NCBI GenBank assembly: GCA_038227045.1
Contig: JBBRQD010000012.1
Span: 17,967 to 81,966, forward strand
Direction: 5' to 3'
Length of the DNA stretch: 64,000 bases
From: JANXLS01 sp038227045
Lineage (GTDB): Bacteria; Planctomycetota; SZUA-567; H5-PLA8
Shown: piece after piece, positions 42,638 to 52,287 of the stretch
Layout: each line of letters opens with the position of its first letter
How positions within the stretch are numbered: position 1 is the first letter of the stretch
Program-made: the position numbers and the translations under genes
Notes under the pieces: generated by a model
Seen by the model: the letters and a program-made list of their open reading frames with translations, nothing else
The model's database searches: none
What the model was told of the DNA's origin: nothing

Positions 42638-43435
42638 TCATCCCTTCGCGTGCTTCACCGCGTTCTTGAACAAGAACAATCCGTCGCCTTCTTTCTTCAA
42701 ACCGTCGCGCGTCCAACGCGGGTGCTGCCAGGGGAGCACGTGGCGTTCCGGGTGTGGCATCAGGCCCAGCACGCGGCCGGTTTCGTCCACGATGCCCGCG
42801 ATATGGTTCTGTGCGCCGTTGGGATTGTCCGGAAATTCGGGCGCGCCGCCCGCGGCGGTTGCGTAGCGGAACGCGACCTGTTTGCTCTCTTCAATGCGGC
42901 GCAGCGCATCGGCATCGCGCGCCACGAATTTGCCTTCGCCGTGCGCGACTGGAAATTCGACCAACTGGCCGGCATGGCCTTCCAGAAACGGCGACGCGCT
43001 GTGTTCGATCTTCAAATGCACCCAGCGGTCTTCGAAGCGCTGCGAATCGTTGAACGTCAGCGTCGCGCCGGGCAATTCGTCGTCGATCTTCGGCGCGTAC
43101 GACAAACCGGGCAGAAGGCCGGTCTTGACCAGAATCTGAAAGCCGTTGCATATACCCAGCGCCAGTCCGCCGCGCTCGACGAAACGGGCGAGCGGTTCCG
43201 CAAGGTAGCGCATCAATTCGTTGGCAATCACGGTCCCGGAGCCGAGGTCGTCGCCGTAGCTGAAGCCGCCCGGCAGCGCCAGAATCGCGTGCTCGTGCAA
43301 CAACGCGGGGGATTGGCACAGCGCGCGGATATGCACGCTGCTGCACACACCGCCGGCTTTTTCAAAGGCAAAGGCCGTCTCCTCGTCGCAATTGGTGCCG
43401 GGAGCCCGGAGAATCAAAACGCGTGGCGCGGACAT
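42638..43435 (-). CDS. purQ: Phosphoribosylformylglycinamidine synthase subunit PurQ
   Basis: The glutaminase subunit of FGAM synthase in purine biosynthesis, 265 residues. The class I amidotransferase signatures are LALPGGFSYGDDLGSGTVIANE, the nucleophile cysteine in LGICNGFQILVKTG and the catalytic His in MPHPERHVLPWQ. The N-terminal PRVLILRAPGTNCDEE is characteristic of PurQ. The start is uncertain between 43435 (family-typical MSAPRVLI) and 43453. The partners PurL and PurS are not in the window. Confidence 0.95.
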   Translation of the reverse strand: MSAPRVLILRAPGTNCDEETAFAFEKAGGVCSSVHIRALCQSPALLHEHAILALPGGFSYGDDLGSGTVIANELMRYLAEPLARFVERGGLALGICNGFQILVKTGLLPGLSYAPKIDDELPGATLTFNDSQRFEDRWVHLKIEHSASPFLEGHAGQLVEFPVAHGEGKFVARDADALRRIEESKQVAFRYATAAGGAPEFPDNPNGAQNHIAGIVDETGRVLGLMPHPERHVLPWQHPRWTRDGLKKEGDGLFLFKNAVKHAKG

Positions 43436-43541
43436 GGCTGATTGAAACCTCATAGGAGCCTTGTAGGAAACGAAACGCCTCAAATGTCTCTATAAAAGAT
43501 AACGCATCGGCGCGCCATTGTCGAATGAAGCGGCGGTTGTG

Positions 43542-43562
43542 GTGCGGGCGTCCCGCCTGCAC
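43542..43562. repeat. Short REP-like hairpin
   Basis: GTGCGGGCG and CGCCTGCAC pair with one mismatch around TCC. It lies in the 156-bp gap between purQ and the zinc-ribbon gene. The form resembles the 21-bp palindrome inside the AddA-like gene at 44386-44406. Confidence 0.65.
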
Positions 43563-43591
43563 GGCGCAGAACCCAACGATAGGACGGCTTT

Positions 43592-43924
43592 ATGCTTGCC
43601 AGCGGCGGCCAGAACAGCAAAAAAAATAACGAAGTCGGCAACGCGCTGCGCAGCGCGAAAAACGAAATCGCGGCGTTGCGCCAGGAGATCGACCACACCA
43701 CGCTGATCGTCCAGGCGCTCTGGGAATTATTGAAGAAAAAGCACGGCGCGACGGAAAGCGAATTGCTCGAATTGATTCTCGCCGTGGACATGATCGACGG
43801 AAAAATTGACGGCAAACCCTCGCGCATTCCCGAAAATTGCCCGGAGTGCGCGCGGCCGGTTTCAGTCGCGACCAACGCGTGTTTCTTTTGCGGAACGATT
43901 GTCGAACGGAAAAAAGTTTTCTAA
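43592..43924 (+). CDS. Small zinc-ribbon protein with helical N-terminus
   Basis: A 110-residue protein. An N-terminal helix (NALRSAKNEIAALRQEIDHTT) is followed by KHGATESELLELILAVDMIDGKIDG and a C-terminal zinc ribbon CPECARPVSVATNACFFCG (two CxxC pairs). The layout resembles small uncharacterised proteins common in this group. AGGA at 43581 sets the start. Its stop is two bp from the convergent stop of the AddA-like gene. Confidence 0.78.
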   Translation: MLASGGQNSKKNNEVGNALRSAKNEIAALRQEIDHTTLIVQALWELLKKKHGATESELLELILAVDMIDGKIDGKPSRIPENCPECARPVSVATNACFFCGTIVERKKVF

Positions 43925-43926
43925 AT

Positions 43927-46900
43927 TCACTGACCCCTGCTCCAACACTGCGCAACATAAGGACACCGGTGCTTCTCACAAAGCGCCGCGTTTCGCGGAC
44001 GGGGAGCGCTTTCGGCTGGAATCCAGACTTGCGCGGGCAAATTCAACGGATTCGAATCGTTCGCCGAATCGGCGAATTGCGCGACGGCGTTTTGCAGTGT
44101 GTCATCCGAAATGCGCCCGTGTCCGAGTTCCTCGATGCTGCGCGGCTCGACCAATTCGTCGCGCAAAAATGCCAGTGTGGCGTCCACATTTTCCGCGCGT
44201 GTCTTCAGAATCTCCGCTGCCACGCGCGCGTACAACCCCGCCTGCCATGCGTAGCGCGTCACCGGTTCCGATTCCGCAGTCTTGTCCTTCACCGAGGCCA
44301 GTTTGTAGTCCACCACTTGCCAATGAGCGGGCCCGGTTTTGGCGAGCAGATCGAGCTGGCCCATCAGCGTGACGCTTGACGAGATGGGCGGACTGGCAGT
44401 CCGCCCTACGTCAATGCGCCAGCGGAACGGCATCTCCACACTGCGGTCTTCCGGTGCCAGCGCCAGAATTCGCCGGCCCCAGTTCGACCGCGCCAGTGCC
44501 AGCGCGCGGCCGTAGGTCGTTTTAACCTCCGGCACGTCCGGCGCGTTTTCCAGTTTCAATTCGCGCGCGAAACGCTCGGCGGCGCGTTCCTCCGTTTCAG
44601 CCGAAAGCGGTTCGTCCGCGCCGAAGAATGTTTCCAACGCGGCATGAACCGCCGTGCCGAGCGCGCGTGCGTCCGCGCCACTTTCCATCTCCGATTCGTC
44701 GAATTCCTGTGTCGCGCCGCTCTGTGCGTCTTCGGCGTCCTGTGCCGACAATTCGCGTTGCGTTGGAGCGCGCGACACCCTGTCTCGCTCTGTCTCCCAG
44801 GCCGCAAAAGCCGCGCGCCGCGGGCACCACAGCCACAGCGCCAGACGCGAAACGCTGACACGAAGGTCGCGAGCCGAAGCCGGCTTTGTTCGGGTGGCTT
44901 GCGCGGGTTCCGATGCGTCGTTGCGTCTCGGCGAGAGATCCTCCCGCTCACGCGCTGTGCCATTTGAAAATTCGAGCAGCCCGGCCACATCCCCCGCAGT
45001 CGCCGCTTTAAGTTCCGCGTGTTTCGCCGAAATTTCACTGAACACCTCCGGGTGCGCCGAACGAAAACCATCGATCAGTTTGCGCCAATTCGTTTCGCCG
45101 GGATTTCTTGCGACTTCGCCTATGATCACCAGATAATCCATCGCCCGCGTCAATGCCACGTAAAGGATGCGCAGACGTTCGGCGTTTTCGTCTTGCTTCG
45201 TCTTCTCGGCGTTTGCTTCGTGGACGGAATCCGCGGCTCCGGTCAAACCGTCGAATTCAGAGCCCAGCCTAAGACCCAGCCCCTGTTCCGGAGAGAATAG
45301 CGCCCAGCCGTTATTTGGCGGGCTCGCCGCGCCCGCGTCGGCAATAACGACGATCGGAAATTCCAGTCCTTTGGCCGAATGAATCGTGCCGATCTGCACG
45401 GTGTTGTCGTCGACTGGCAGATCGGCCGAAAAATCTTGTCCGCCCGAAGTGCCCGGATCGTCCCATTCCGCGTCAGCGTGTTCGCGCATCCAGCGCACGA
45501 AATCGCTGAGGTGCCGGTTGCCGCGCGCTTCGAATCCGCGCGCCAGTTCGATTGCTTTGCGTACCGCCGCGACAGCTTCTTCGCCTCGAGGCTGAAGCGC
45601 CTGGATGCTAAGGAAACCGGTCTCCGTCAGCGCCCAATCCAGAATCTCCACGGCTGTCCGCCGTCCGCGCCATTCGGCCAGACGCGTCAGCAATGTCGCG
45701 GCGCGGCGCAAGGCGTGCGCGTCGTCGCCGTTCAAGCCCGCCAGCTCATTTTCATCGGATGCCGCGGACACGACTCTCTTTGCCAAAGATGGATGCGACT
45801 CGGGTTGGTGGGGTGCGTGCGGCACGTATGTGATGCGCCACAATCCGGCGTCGCTCATTCCAACAAACGGCGACCGCAACAGTCCCGCGATGGCAAACGA
45901 ATCCGTCCCATCGCACGCGACGGCCCAGAGATTGGTCACGTCGACGATTTCCTGCCGCGTAAAAAAACTCATGCCTTTCAGGATGCGGAACGGAATGCGC
46001 AGCGATGCGAACGCGACCTGCAGGTGCACGCGCAGGTTTTTCAAACTGCGCGCCAAAATCGCGATGTCGCCGTAGCGAACATTCGTTCGCGCGGATTCTG
46101 TTCTTTTATCCCAGATAATCGGTCGCGGCAGTTCGCTGTTCTCGCGCGGCGCGACGAGCGTGCGGATGCGGCGCGCGATGGCAAATGCCTGGTTCTGGCG
46201 ATGGCGCGCGGCGTCTCCGACGTCCTCTTTTTCCCAATAAATCACCTCGCCCGCCGCGCCATCCCACGCGTGGCGCTCCGCCACACCGGCATGCTCGAGG
46301 CGGTGGTTGTCGTCATAACTAAACCGTCCGCCCACGGGCCAGATGTACGCGAAGAGCGAATTGAAGCATTCGATCACTCTTTTTCGGCTGCGAAAATTTT
46401 CGCGCAACGGCGATGGCTTGAATTTCTTGCAAGCCTCTTCCATGAGCGTCACGTCCGCGCCGCGAAAGCCGTAAATCGATTGCTTGATGTCCCCCACGAT
46501 TCCCAGCCGCGCCGGGCCTGTGGTGATGCCGTCCGGAAACGCCACGCCGAAGAGAATGTCGCGCTGCAGCGGATTTGTGTCCTGATATTCGTCGATCAGC
46601 ACGAAGCGATAACCGCGCGCCGTTCCAGCCGGCATAATCGAATCCTTGCTTCGCCGCTCCTTCTCCGAATCCAGCAGCTCTTTGCATGCAAGCATCAGAT
46701 CGTCGAAATCCACACCGCCGGCTTTGCGCTTCGCATCGGAATAATTGCGCTGAGCGCGCTCGGCAAACGCGACAAGCGCTTCAACAAATGGAACATGGCA
46801 GGCCAGCAAAATGCGGCTGAACGGGTTGTCGATGTCTGACTTATCGAACCACACACCCGTGATAAGCGGCTGAATTTTCAGCGCCAGCAACCGCGCCGCA

Positions 46901-47850
46901 TCGAGCGTCTCCGGTATTTCGCGCTTGGCGCAAATTGCGCGCAATTCGGGTTTGGGCTTTGAGCGCCCTTTTTCGGGCACCGCCGCGATCGCATCGTAAA
47001 ATGTTGCAATCCATGCTTGAATCGATTCAAGTGACGGAGACTTGCCCCTCCGCAAAGCGGCCGGTGGCAAACCGCGCGTGCGCAGAGCGTTCAGCAGATT
47101 TCGACCGGCGTCGAGAAGTCCCGAGCGATGCGTGAAGACGCCATTCTCCTGCGCGAGCTTTTGCAGACATGGAAAATTCCCGGACTCCAGCATTTCCGCC
47201 GCCGCCAAGGCAAGCGCGTCGTCGAAGAGTTCGGCGGCCTCTTCGGCCTCGAGCACGGTGAACGCCGCAGGCACGGGTCCGTCCGCTCCCGCTTCGCGCA
47301 GCAGCCGTGCGCAAAAGGAGTGAATCGTCGACACCGGCGCGCCGAACAATTCGTTGCGGCAGCGGCTCAAATGCTCTTTCAATGTGTCTGGCAATTCGCG
47401 CGTCAGTTCGCGTTCAAGCGCCGCGCGCGTGCGTTCGAGCAGTTCCGCCGCCGCTTTATCGGTGAACGTCACGGCGACGATTTCGCCGGGGCACATCGGA
47501 TTCAATTTTCCAGCGCGCGCCAATTCCAGCCAATCGTCCTCTTCCAACCAACTCCCGCCGGGCGTCAGCCGTCCTTCGAGCAATCCCAAATACAGCGCCG
47601 TGAGCGTATGCGTTTTCCCGGTCCCGGCGCTGGCTGAAATGACGCGATTGCCCCCCAAATTGAGTGCCTCGACTTGGTCTTTATTGAGTCGAAATGGATC
47701 GTTTCCGCCCGCGGCTTTTGTGTTGAGCGGACCGATCTCTTCCGGGGAAGCTGGGGCGATAGCCAACGGCGTTTGTTCAGCGGGCGAATCCGCGAACAAT
47801 CCGCCCGCATTGCTGTTGGGATCGTCTTTCTTGCCACGTTTTATCGCCAC
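43927..47850 (-). CDS. UvrD-like helicase-nuclease (AddA/RecB type) with Fe-S-type nuclease domain
   Basis: A protein of 1,307 residues. SF1 helicase motifs: Walker A SASAGTGKTHT near residue 70, motif II FVLIDEYQDTN, VGDIKQSIYGFRGAD, TIHSAKGLEFP and YVALTRAMDYLVI. The C-terminal part is a PD-(D/E)xK nuclease with ALGTAVHAALETFFG and QVVDYKLAS. One cysteine precedes the nuclease (LWLWCPRRA) and three close the protein (CEKHRCPYVAQC), matching the iron-sulfur staple of AddB and Cas4. AddB is not in the window. A GTG start at 47850 follows GGAG. A palindrome of 21 bp lies inside the coding sequence at 44386-44406. Confidence 0.9.
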   Translation of the reverse strand: MAIKRGKKDDPNSNAGGLFADSPAEQTPLAIAPASPEEIGPLNTKAAGGNDPFRLNKDQVEALNLGGNRVISASAGTGKTHTLTALYLGLLEGRLTPGGSWLEEDDWLELARAGKLNPMCPGEIVAVTFTDKAAAELLERTRAALERELTRELPDTLKEHLSRCRNELFGAPVSTIHSFCARLLREAGADGPVPAAFTVLEAEEAAELFDDALALAAAEMLESGNFPCLQKLAQENGVFTHRSGLLDAGRNLLNALRTRGLPPAALRRGKSPSLESIQAWIATFYDAIAAVPEKGRSKPKPELRAICAKREIPETLDAARLLALKIQPLITGVWFDKSDIDNPFSRILLACHVPFVEALVAFAERAQRNYSDAKRKAGGVDFDDLMLACKELLDSEKERRSKDSIMPAGTARGYRFVLIDEYQDTNPLQRDILFGVAFPDGITTGPARLGIVGDIKQSIYGFRGADVTLMEEACKKFKPSPLRENFRSRKRVIECFNSLFAYIWPVGGRFSYDDNHRLEHAGVAERHAWDGAAGEVIYWEKEDVGDAARHRQNQAFAIARRIRTLVAPRENSELPRPIIWDKRTESARTNVRYGDIAILARSLKNLRVHLQVAFASLRIPFRILKGMSFFTRQEIVDVTNLWAVACDGTDSFAIAGLLRSPFVGMSDAGLWRITYVPHAPHQPESHPSLAKRVVSAASDENELAGLNGDDAHALRRAATLLTRLAEWRGRRTAVEILDWALTETGFLSIQALQPRGEEAVAAVRKAIELARGFEARGNRHLSDFVRWMREHADAEWDDPGTSGGQDFSADLPVDDNTVQIGTIHSAKGLEFPIVVIADAGAASPPNNGWALFSPEQGLGLRLGSEFDGLTGAADSVHEANAEKTKQDENAERLRILYVALTRAMDYLVIIGEVARNPGETNWRKLIDGFRSAHPEVFSEISAKHAELKAATAGDVAGLLEFSNGTAREREDLSPRRNDASEPAQATRTKPASARDLRVSVSRLALWLWCPRRAAFAAWETERDRVSRAPTQRELSAQDAEDAQSGATQEFDESEMESGADARALGTAVHAALETFFGADEPLSAETEERAAERFARELKLENAPDVPEVKTTYGRALALARSNWGRRILALAPEDRSVEMPFRWRIDVGRTASPPISSSVTLMGQLDLLAKTGPAHWQVVDYKLASVKDKTAESEPVTRYAWQAGLYARVAAEILKTRAENVDATLAFLRDELVEPRSIEELGHGRISDDTLQNAVAQFADSANDSNPLNLPAQVWIPAESAPRPRNAALCEKHRCPYVAQCWSRGQ
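44386..44406. repeat. Perfect palindrome inside the helicase-nuclease gene
   Basis: GGGCGGACTG, one G, then CAGTCCGCCC: a perfect 10-bp stem with a one-base loop. It lies in frame and encodes part of RTASPPIS between FRWRIDVG and SVTLMGQLDLL, two segments that are normally adjacent in AddA/RecB nuclease domains. It looks like a palindromic element that entered the gene without breaking the frame. Confidence 0.75.
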
Positions 47851-47866
47851 CGGGTTACTCCATTCG

Positions 47867-49042
47867 TCACACGAACTCCGCCAGCACACCATCGGCGACT
47901 GGCAGTCCTGAGCGCGTGATGCGGATGCGGCCGTCGGGCAGCTTTTCCATCAGGCCTTCGCGGAGAAAAACACGGAACGCTTCTGAATCGTTCAGCGGAT
48001 CGCAGCCCCAGCGCTCCGCGAATTCCCGCGTATCGACGCCGCGCTGCAAACGCATTTCCAGAATCAACGACTCGCGAGCCCGCGCGGCGGATTCCAGCCG
48101 CTCGCGCGTATCGATCGCCATGCCGGAAATTTCGGCGGCTTTCATGTAGCGATCCATTTCGCTGAAATTCACCGTCCGCTCGAACCCCACGAAACTAGCC
48201 GCCGACACGCCGACGCCCAAATAGGCTTCGTTGCGCCAGTACACGAGATTGTGCCGCGCTTCGCGGCCGGGGTGCGCGTAATTGCTGATTTCATATTGCG
48301 GCAACCCGCCGCGTTCGAGAATTTCCATCACCGTCAAGTAATGAACGCTCTCCTCATCCTCCGGAAGCGGCGCGATGGTGCCGCGTTCGACGGCGCTCTT
48401 CAGCGGCGTGCCGTCTTCATAAATGAGACCGTACGCGGAGAGATGATCGGTGCGCAACGCCAGCGCTTCGTCCAAATCGCGGCGCAGATCGTCGAGCGAT
48501 TGAGTCGGGAGGCCGTGCATCAGATCGATCGACACATTGCCAAATCCCGCCGCGCGCGCCATGCGGACGGCCTCGCGCCCCTGATTCGCGCCGTGCACAC
48601 GCCCCAGCAATTTGAGCAAATGCGGCTGAAACGATTGCACGCCAAAGCTGATGCGATTGATGCCGCGCGCGAGCAGGAATTCGAGCTTCGCCGGTTCAGT
48701 CGATCCCGGATTCGCTTCGATGGTAAATTCTTCGACACGCGCGAGATCGACATGCTCGCTCAGAATGGCGAAGAATCGCTGCAACTCCGGAATATTTAGC
48801 GCGCTGGGCGTGCCGCCGCCCAAGAATACGGTTTTCGGAGCGAACGCGCCGCAGCCATTTCGCCCGCCCACATCGTTCAATTCCGCCACCCGCACGCGCA
48901 TTTCTTTTTCGAGTGCATCGAGATAGCGCTGCGCCCGCGCGGCCGCGTACACTTCGGACGCAAAATCGCAGTACGTACACAGCGCCGCGCAGAATGGCAG
49001 ATGGACGTAGAGCGCTTCGGGGAAGGTCTGTTTAGAATCCAT
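47867..49042 (-). CDS. hemW: Radical SAM protein HemW
   Basis: A 391-residue HemN-like radical SAM protein implicated in haem handling. The cluster motif is CAALCTYCDF (C-x3-C-x2-C) near residue 18. The SAM-binding GGGTPS follows, then FTIEANPGSTEP, RISFGVQSFQPHLL and DLMHGLPTQSLDDL, and the C-terminal HemN domain includes HNLVYWRNEAYLGVG. It lies 16 bp upstream of the AddA-like start, so the two are likely cotranscribed. Confidence 0.95.
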   Translation of the reverse strand: MDSKQTFPEALYVHLPFCAALCTYCDFASEVYAAARAQRYLDALEKEMRVRVAELNDVGGRNGCGAFAPKTVFLGGGTPSALNIPELQRFFAILSEHVDLARVEEFTIEANPGSTEPAKLEFLLARGINRISFGVQSFQPHLLKLLGRVHGANQGREAVRMARAAGFGNVSIDLMHGLPTQSLDDLRRDLDEALALRTDHLSAYGLIYEDGTPLKSAVERGTIAPLPEDEESVHYLTVMEILERGGLPQYEISNYAHPGREARHNLVYWRNEAYLGVGVSAASFVGFERTVNFSEMDRYMKAAEISGMAIDTRERLESAARARESLILEMRLQRGVDTREFAERWGCDPLNDSEAFRVFLREGLMEKLPDGRIRITRSGLPVADGVLAEFV

Positions 49043-49108
49043 TAACGCATATCTTAATCGCGGCGTGTCGCCGCTCCAAGATCCAAAGTCAGAGGTTAGG
49101 AGGGTATT

Positions 49109-49576
49109 TTAAACGCCGGAACCCAAGACACGATACTCGCGCTCTTTTGATGCCGGCAATGTGCCGGATTTGACGGACTGGTAAAGCGTCAAGCTATCTT
49201 GTTCGCGGGTGGGATCGCGCATCAAATTCTGGGTGTGTTGCAGTGGAAAAATCAGGTGGGAGCGGTTGGGCGAAACCACGCCATAATACTCTTTGCCATC
49301 GTCCATTTTCATAAAGACCCACGTCCAGCCAATTTCGTCGCAAAACAACTGCCCCCACAGGCTGCCGAGGCTAACGGAGGCGTCGAGCAATGACGCCTGC
49401 CGGCGCTTTTCGTCCTGCTTGCGATATTGATCGATGGCCTGGCTGACCAGTACTTGAAGTTTGTCAGGGTCCGGAGCCGCCGCGCGATCCGCGCCGATCC
49501 GTTTGAGGCCCAACTTCATGAACCGCGTGATGTCGGCCCTTTCTTCTGAATCCAAGGACCGGTCGGTGATTGCCAT
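49109..49576 (-). CDS. Small protein resembling DUF3806
   Basis: A 155-residue soluble protein. The first 50 residues are helical (EERADITRFMKLGLKRIGADR). The rest is compact alpha+beta with SVSLGSLWGQLFCDEIGWTWVFMKMDDGKEYYGVVSPNRSHLIFPL, resembling DUF3806 and related immunity-like folds by eye. The ATG at 49576 has AGGA at 8-base spacing. The 5' leader contains the 171-bp hairpin element at 49627-49797. Confidence 0.6.
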   Translation of the reverse strand: MAITDRSLDSEERADITRFMKLGLKRIGADRAAAPDPDKLQVLVSQAIDQYRKQDEKRRQASLLDASVSLGSLWGQLFCDEIGWTWVFMKMDDGKEYYGVVSPNRSHLIFPLQHTQNLMRDPTREQDSLTLYQSVKSGTLPASKEREYRVLGSGV

Positions 49577-49626
49577 AGTTGCGTCCTGCATTGGAAAAAA
49601 AGGTGTCTTGCGTTCACGCGACGAGT

Positions 49627-49797
49627 TTAGAGCTACCGGACAAAACCCGCGCACCGATATTTCGGCGGGACAAGCCCGGCTGCTTCGTTGCGTCGAAAAA
49701 ACGTATTTCTCTCAATACGTCTTTTTCGCCACGCCTCGCATCCGGACCTGTCGCGCTCGAAATCTCGGCACGCGGGTATTGTCCGGTAGCTCTTAAT
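49627..49797. repeat. 171-bp long-hairpin element (E1)
   Basis: The left arm starts TTAGAGCTACCGGACAA and the right arm, read in reverse complement, starts TTAAGAGCTACCGGACAA; the pairing continues with few breaks for about 80 bp. The apex has CGTATTTC...CAATACG with flanking GCTTCGTTGCGTCG on the left and CGCCACGCCTCG on the right, which do not pair perfectly. The same length and apical core occur in the element at 56334-56504. It lies between the ftsH stop and the small gene start on the minus strand. Confidence 0.88.
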
Positions 49798-49954
49798 AAT
49801 TGGGCAGCGACAAAATAACCGAGAGCCGCAGTCGGGCAACTATAATTTGACCGCATAGTGCCGAAGCAATGGGCATTCGGAAAATACGGCACCGCCGTTT
49901 CGGATCGAAAAAAACTGGGCGGCTCGAAAGCCACCCAGTTTAAGGAAATGTTTT

Positions 49955-52033
49955 TTACTCCGGCAGTTTGAATGCCGGCTGCGGCGTTCCGCCGCCTGGC
50001 GAGATGTCGATCTGCGGATACGGCGACTTGGCTTGCGTTTTCGGCAGCGGCCGATGAACCACTTGTTTGACCGGCGTTTTCTTTTCGATCTTGCCGATCT
50101 TGATCAGGGAATCGATATCCTCGCCGCTGATGACTTCGTGCTCCATCAATGCTTTGGCGATCAGTTCGATGTCGTCACGATGTTCCGTCAGAATCCGCTC
50201 GCCTTCCTTGTAGCAGAAATCGACGATCCCGCGCACTTCTTCGTCGATCGCAATGGCGGTCGCGTCGGAATGCGATTGCCGGCTGCCCATGTCGCGGCCC
50301 AGGAAGACGGCTTCTTCGTCTTCCACGTATTTGATCGGCCCCAGCTTTTCGGACATGCCGAATTCGCAGACCATTTTGCGCGAGATCATCGACGCTTGAT
50401 CGATGTCGCCCTTGGCTCCGGTGGTGATGTCGCCGGTGAACATCTGTTCGGCGATGCGGCCGCCGAAGAGCATCTTCAAACGTCCCATCAGTTGCTTCTT
50501 GCTGTGGCTGTAGACGTCTTTGGCCGGCGTGGCCATTGTGGCGCCGAGGAACGATCCGCGCGGAATGATCGTCACTTTCGTCGGTTTGTCGCATTCCGGC
50601 AGCAGATACCCGAGCAGTGCATGTCCGGCTTCGTGGTACGCCGTCACCCAGCGTTCGGCCTCGTCCATCACGCGGCTGCGTTTTTCGCGGCCCCATGCGA
50701 CCTTGTCGCGCGCTTCGTCGAGGTCCGTCATTTCAATCGCGTCTTTGTCTTTCGTCACGGCGATCAGCGCCGCTTCGTTGATGATGTTTTCCAAATCCGC
50801 GCCGCTCAATCCGGGCGTGCCTTTGGCCAGCACCGACAGATCGACTTCCGGCGCGAGTTTGACTTTCTTGCAATGCACGCGCAGGATTTCTTCGCGCCCT
50901 TTTACGTCAGGCAGATCGACATAAACGTGGCGATCGAACCGGCCGGGGCGGAGCAACGCGGGATCGAGCACGTCGGCGCGATTGGTCGCCGCCATGACGA
51001 TGATTTTGTCGTCCGATTCCATGCCGTCCATCTGCACCAGGATTTCATTGAGTGTCTGCTCGCGTTCGTCGTGGCCTCCGCCGATACCGGTTCCACGCCT
51101 GCGGCCTACCGCGTCGATTTCATCGAGGAAGATAATGCAGGGGCTGCTTTCGCGGGCTTGCTGAAACAAATCGCGCACGCGGGACGCGCCCACGCCGACG
51201 AACATTTCGACGAAATCGGAACCGGAGATGCTGAAGAACGGCACGTCCGCTTCGCCGGCGATGGATTTCGCCAGCAGCGTCTTGCCGGTGCCCGGCGTTC
51301 CAATCAGCAGCACGCCCTTGGGAATACGGCCGCCAAGGCGCTGAAATTTCTTGGGATTCTTAAGGAAGCCGACGATTTCTTCGACCTCTTGTTTGGCTTC
51401 GTCGACGCCCGCGACATCTTTAAAGGTCTTCTTGCACTTTTCCTTGGTGATCAGCGTTGCGCGCGATTTGCCGAAGGACAGCACTCCGCCCGGACCGCCC
51501 GGTCCGCGCATTTGCCTGAAGAAGACGACGTATAGTATTAGGGCCATGATTAACCACGGCGCGAATGTCAGCAATATCGCATACAAAGGACTCTGCGGTT
51601 CGAAGCGGACTTTAACGCTTTTGGCTTTGGCGGTTTCCACCAGCCATTTTTGTTCCGCATCGTTCAACGGATCGGACGGCGCATAAACGGTGACTTGCTT
51701 GCGTTGTTTGTCGCTCCCCGCATCGGAACCGTCCACATAAATGGCCGTCACATCGCGGTTAACAATGTGGACTTCTCTGAATTTGCCCTGCTCCATTTCG
51801 CTTCGAAACGTGGTCCAGTCCGGCGATGCCTGAGTAGTGATTGCAGCCTTTCCACCGACGACGACAGCTAGAATCAATCCGAAGATTATAATTAGAAAAA
51901 CGTACCGGCTGGATTTGAAATCGACACCCTTATTTTTATTGCCGCCATCCGGGTCGTCGTCTCCGCCTCCATCAGAACCCGAACCTTCGTTCGGGCGGCG
52001 TTTTTTCTTGTCTTTGTCGTCATCGTCGAGCAT
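49955..52033 (-). CDS. ftsH: ATP-dependent zinc metalloprotease FtsH
   Basis: A 692-residue membrane AAA protease. An unusual Asp/Lys/Gly-rich N-terminal tail of about 40 residues precedes TM1 (YVFLIIIFGLILAVVVGG). A periplasmic domain and TM2 (LLTFAPWLIMALILYVVFF) follow. The AAA module has Walker A GTPGTGKT, CIIFLDEIDAVGRRRG and the second region of homology. The protease domain has the zinc motif HEAGH near residue 470 and the third ligand in DIDQASMISRKMV. The next gene upstream is a free-standing copy of its periplasmic domain. Confidence 0.97.
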   Translation of the reverse strand: MLDDDDKDKKKRRPNEGSGSDGGGDDDPDGGNKNKGVDFKSSRYVFLIIIFGLILAVVVGGKAAITTQASPDWTTFRSEMEQGKFREVHIVNRDVTAIYVDGSDAGSDKQRKQVTVYAPSDPLNDAEQKWLVETAKAKSVKVRFEPQSPLYAILLTFAPWLIMALILYVVFFRQMRGPGGPGGVLSFGKSRATLITKEKCKKTFKDVAGVDEAKQEVEEIVGFLKNPKKFQRLGGRIPKGVLLIGTPGTGKTLLAKSIAGEADVPFFSISGSDFVEMFVGVGASRVRDLFQQARESSPCIIFLDEIDAVGRRRGTGIGGGHDEREQTLNEILVQMDGMESDDKIIVMAATNRADVLDPALLRPGRFDRHVYVDLPDVKGREEILRVHCKKVKLAPEVDLSVLAKGTPGLSGADLENIINEAALIAVTKDKDAIEMTDLDEARDKVAWGREKRSRVMDEAERWVTAYHEAGHALLGYLLPECDKPTKVTIIPRGSFLGATMATPAKDVYSHSKKQLMGRLKMLFGGRIAEQMFTGDITTGAKGDIDQASMISRKMVCEFGMSEKLGPIKYVEDEEAVFLGRDMGSRQSHSDATAIAIDEEVRGIVDFCYKEGERILTEHRDDIELIAKALMEHEVISGEDIDSLIKIGKIEKKTPVKQVVHRPLPKTQAKSPYPQIDISPGGGTPQPAFKLPE

Positions 52034-52287
52034 CGTCTTGCCTCTGGGCCTTTTAACGCCTCAATGTACCAAGCCGAGCCTCTTTGCACGGCCTTAAAAC
52101 TTCCATTATGCTACGCGCGCGTTGTGTCCATGTCCATTTAAATTGTCCGGCCATCGCTAAACTTTTGATAGAAGTAGACGGCTGGCGTTTTCTGCATATA
52201 GATAGACGCCGCAGATGTTGTCCACCATTAATTAGAATTCGAGCAATGACAAGGTGACACGGTGACAACCTGTGACGAACGGACCTG

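Noticed and set aside
45379..46839. 486-codon plus-strand open frame opposite the helicase-nuclease
   Set aside because: Lies wholly antisense to conserved UvrD motifs, with no domain of its own.
50033..51535. 500-codon plus-strand open frame opposite ftsH
   Set aside because: Antisense to the FtsH AAA and protease motifs; composition is that of a shadow frame.
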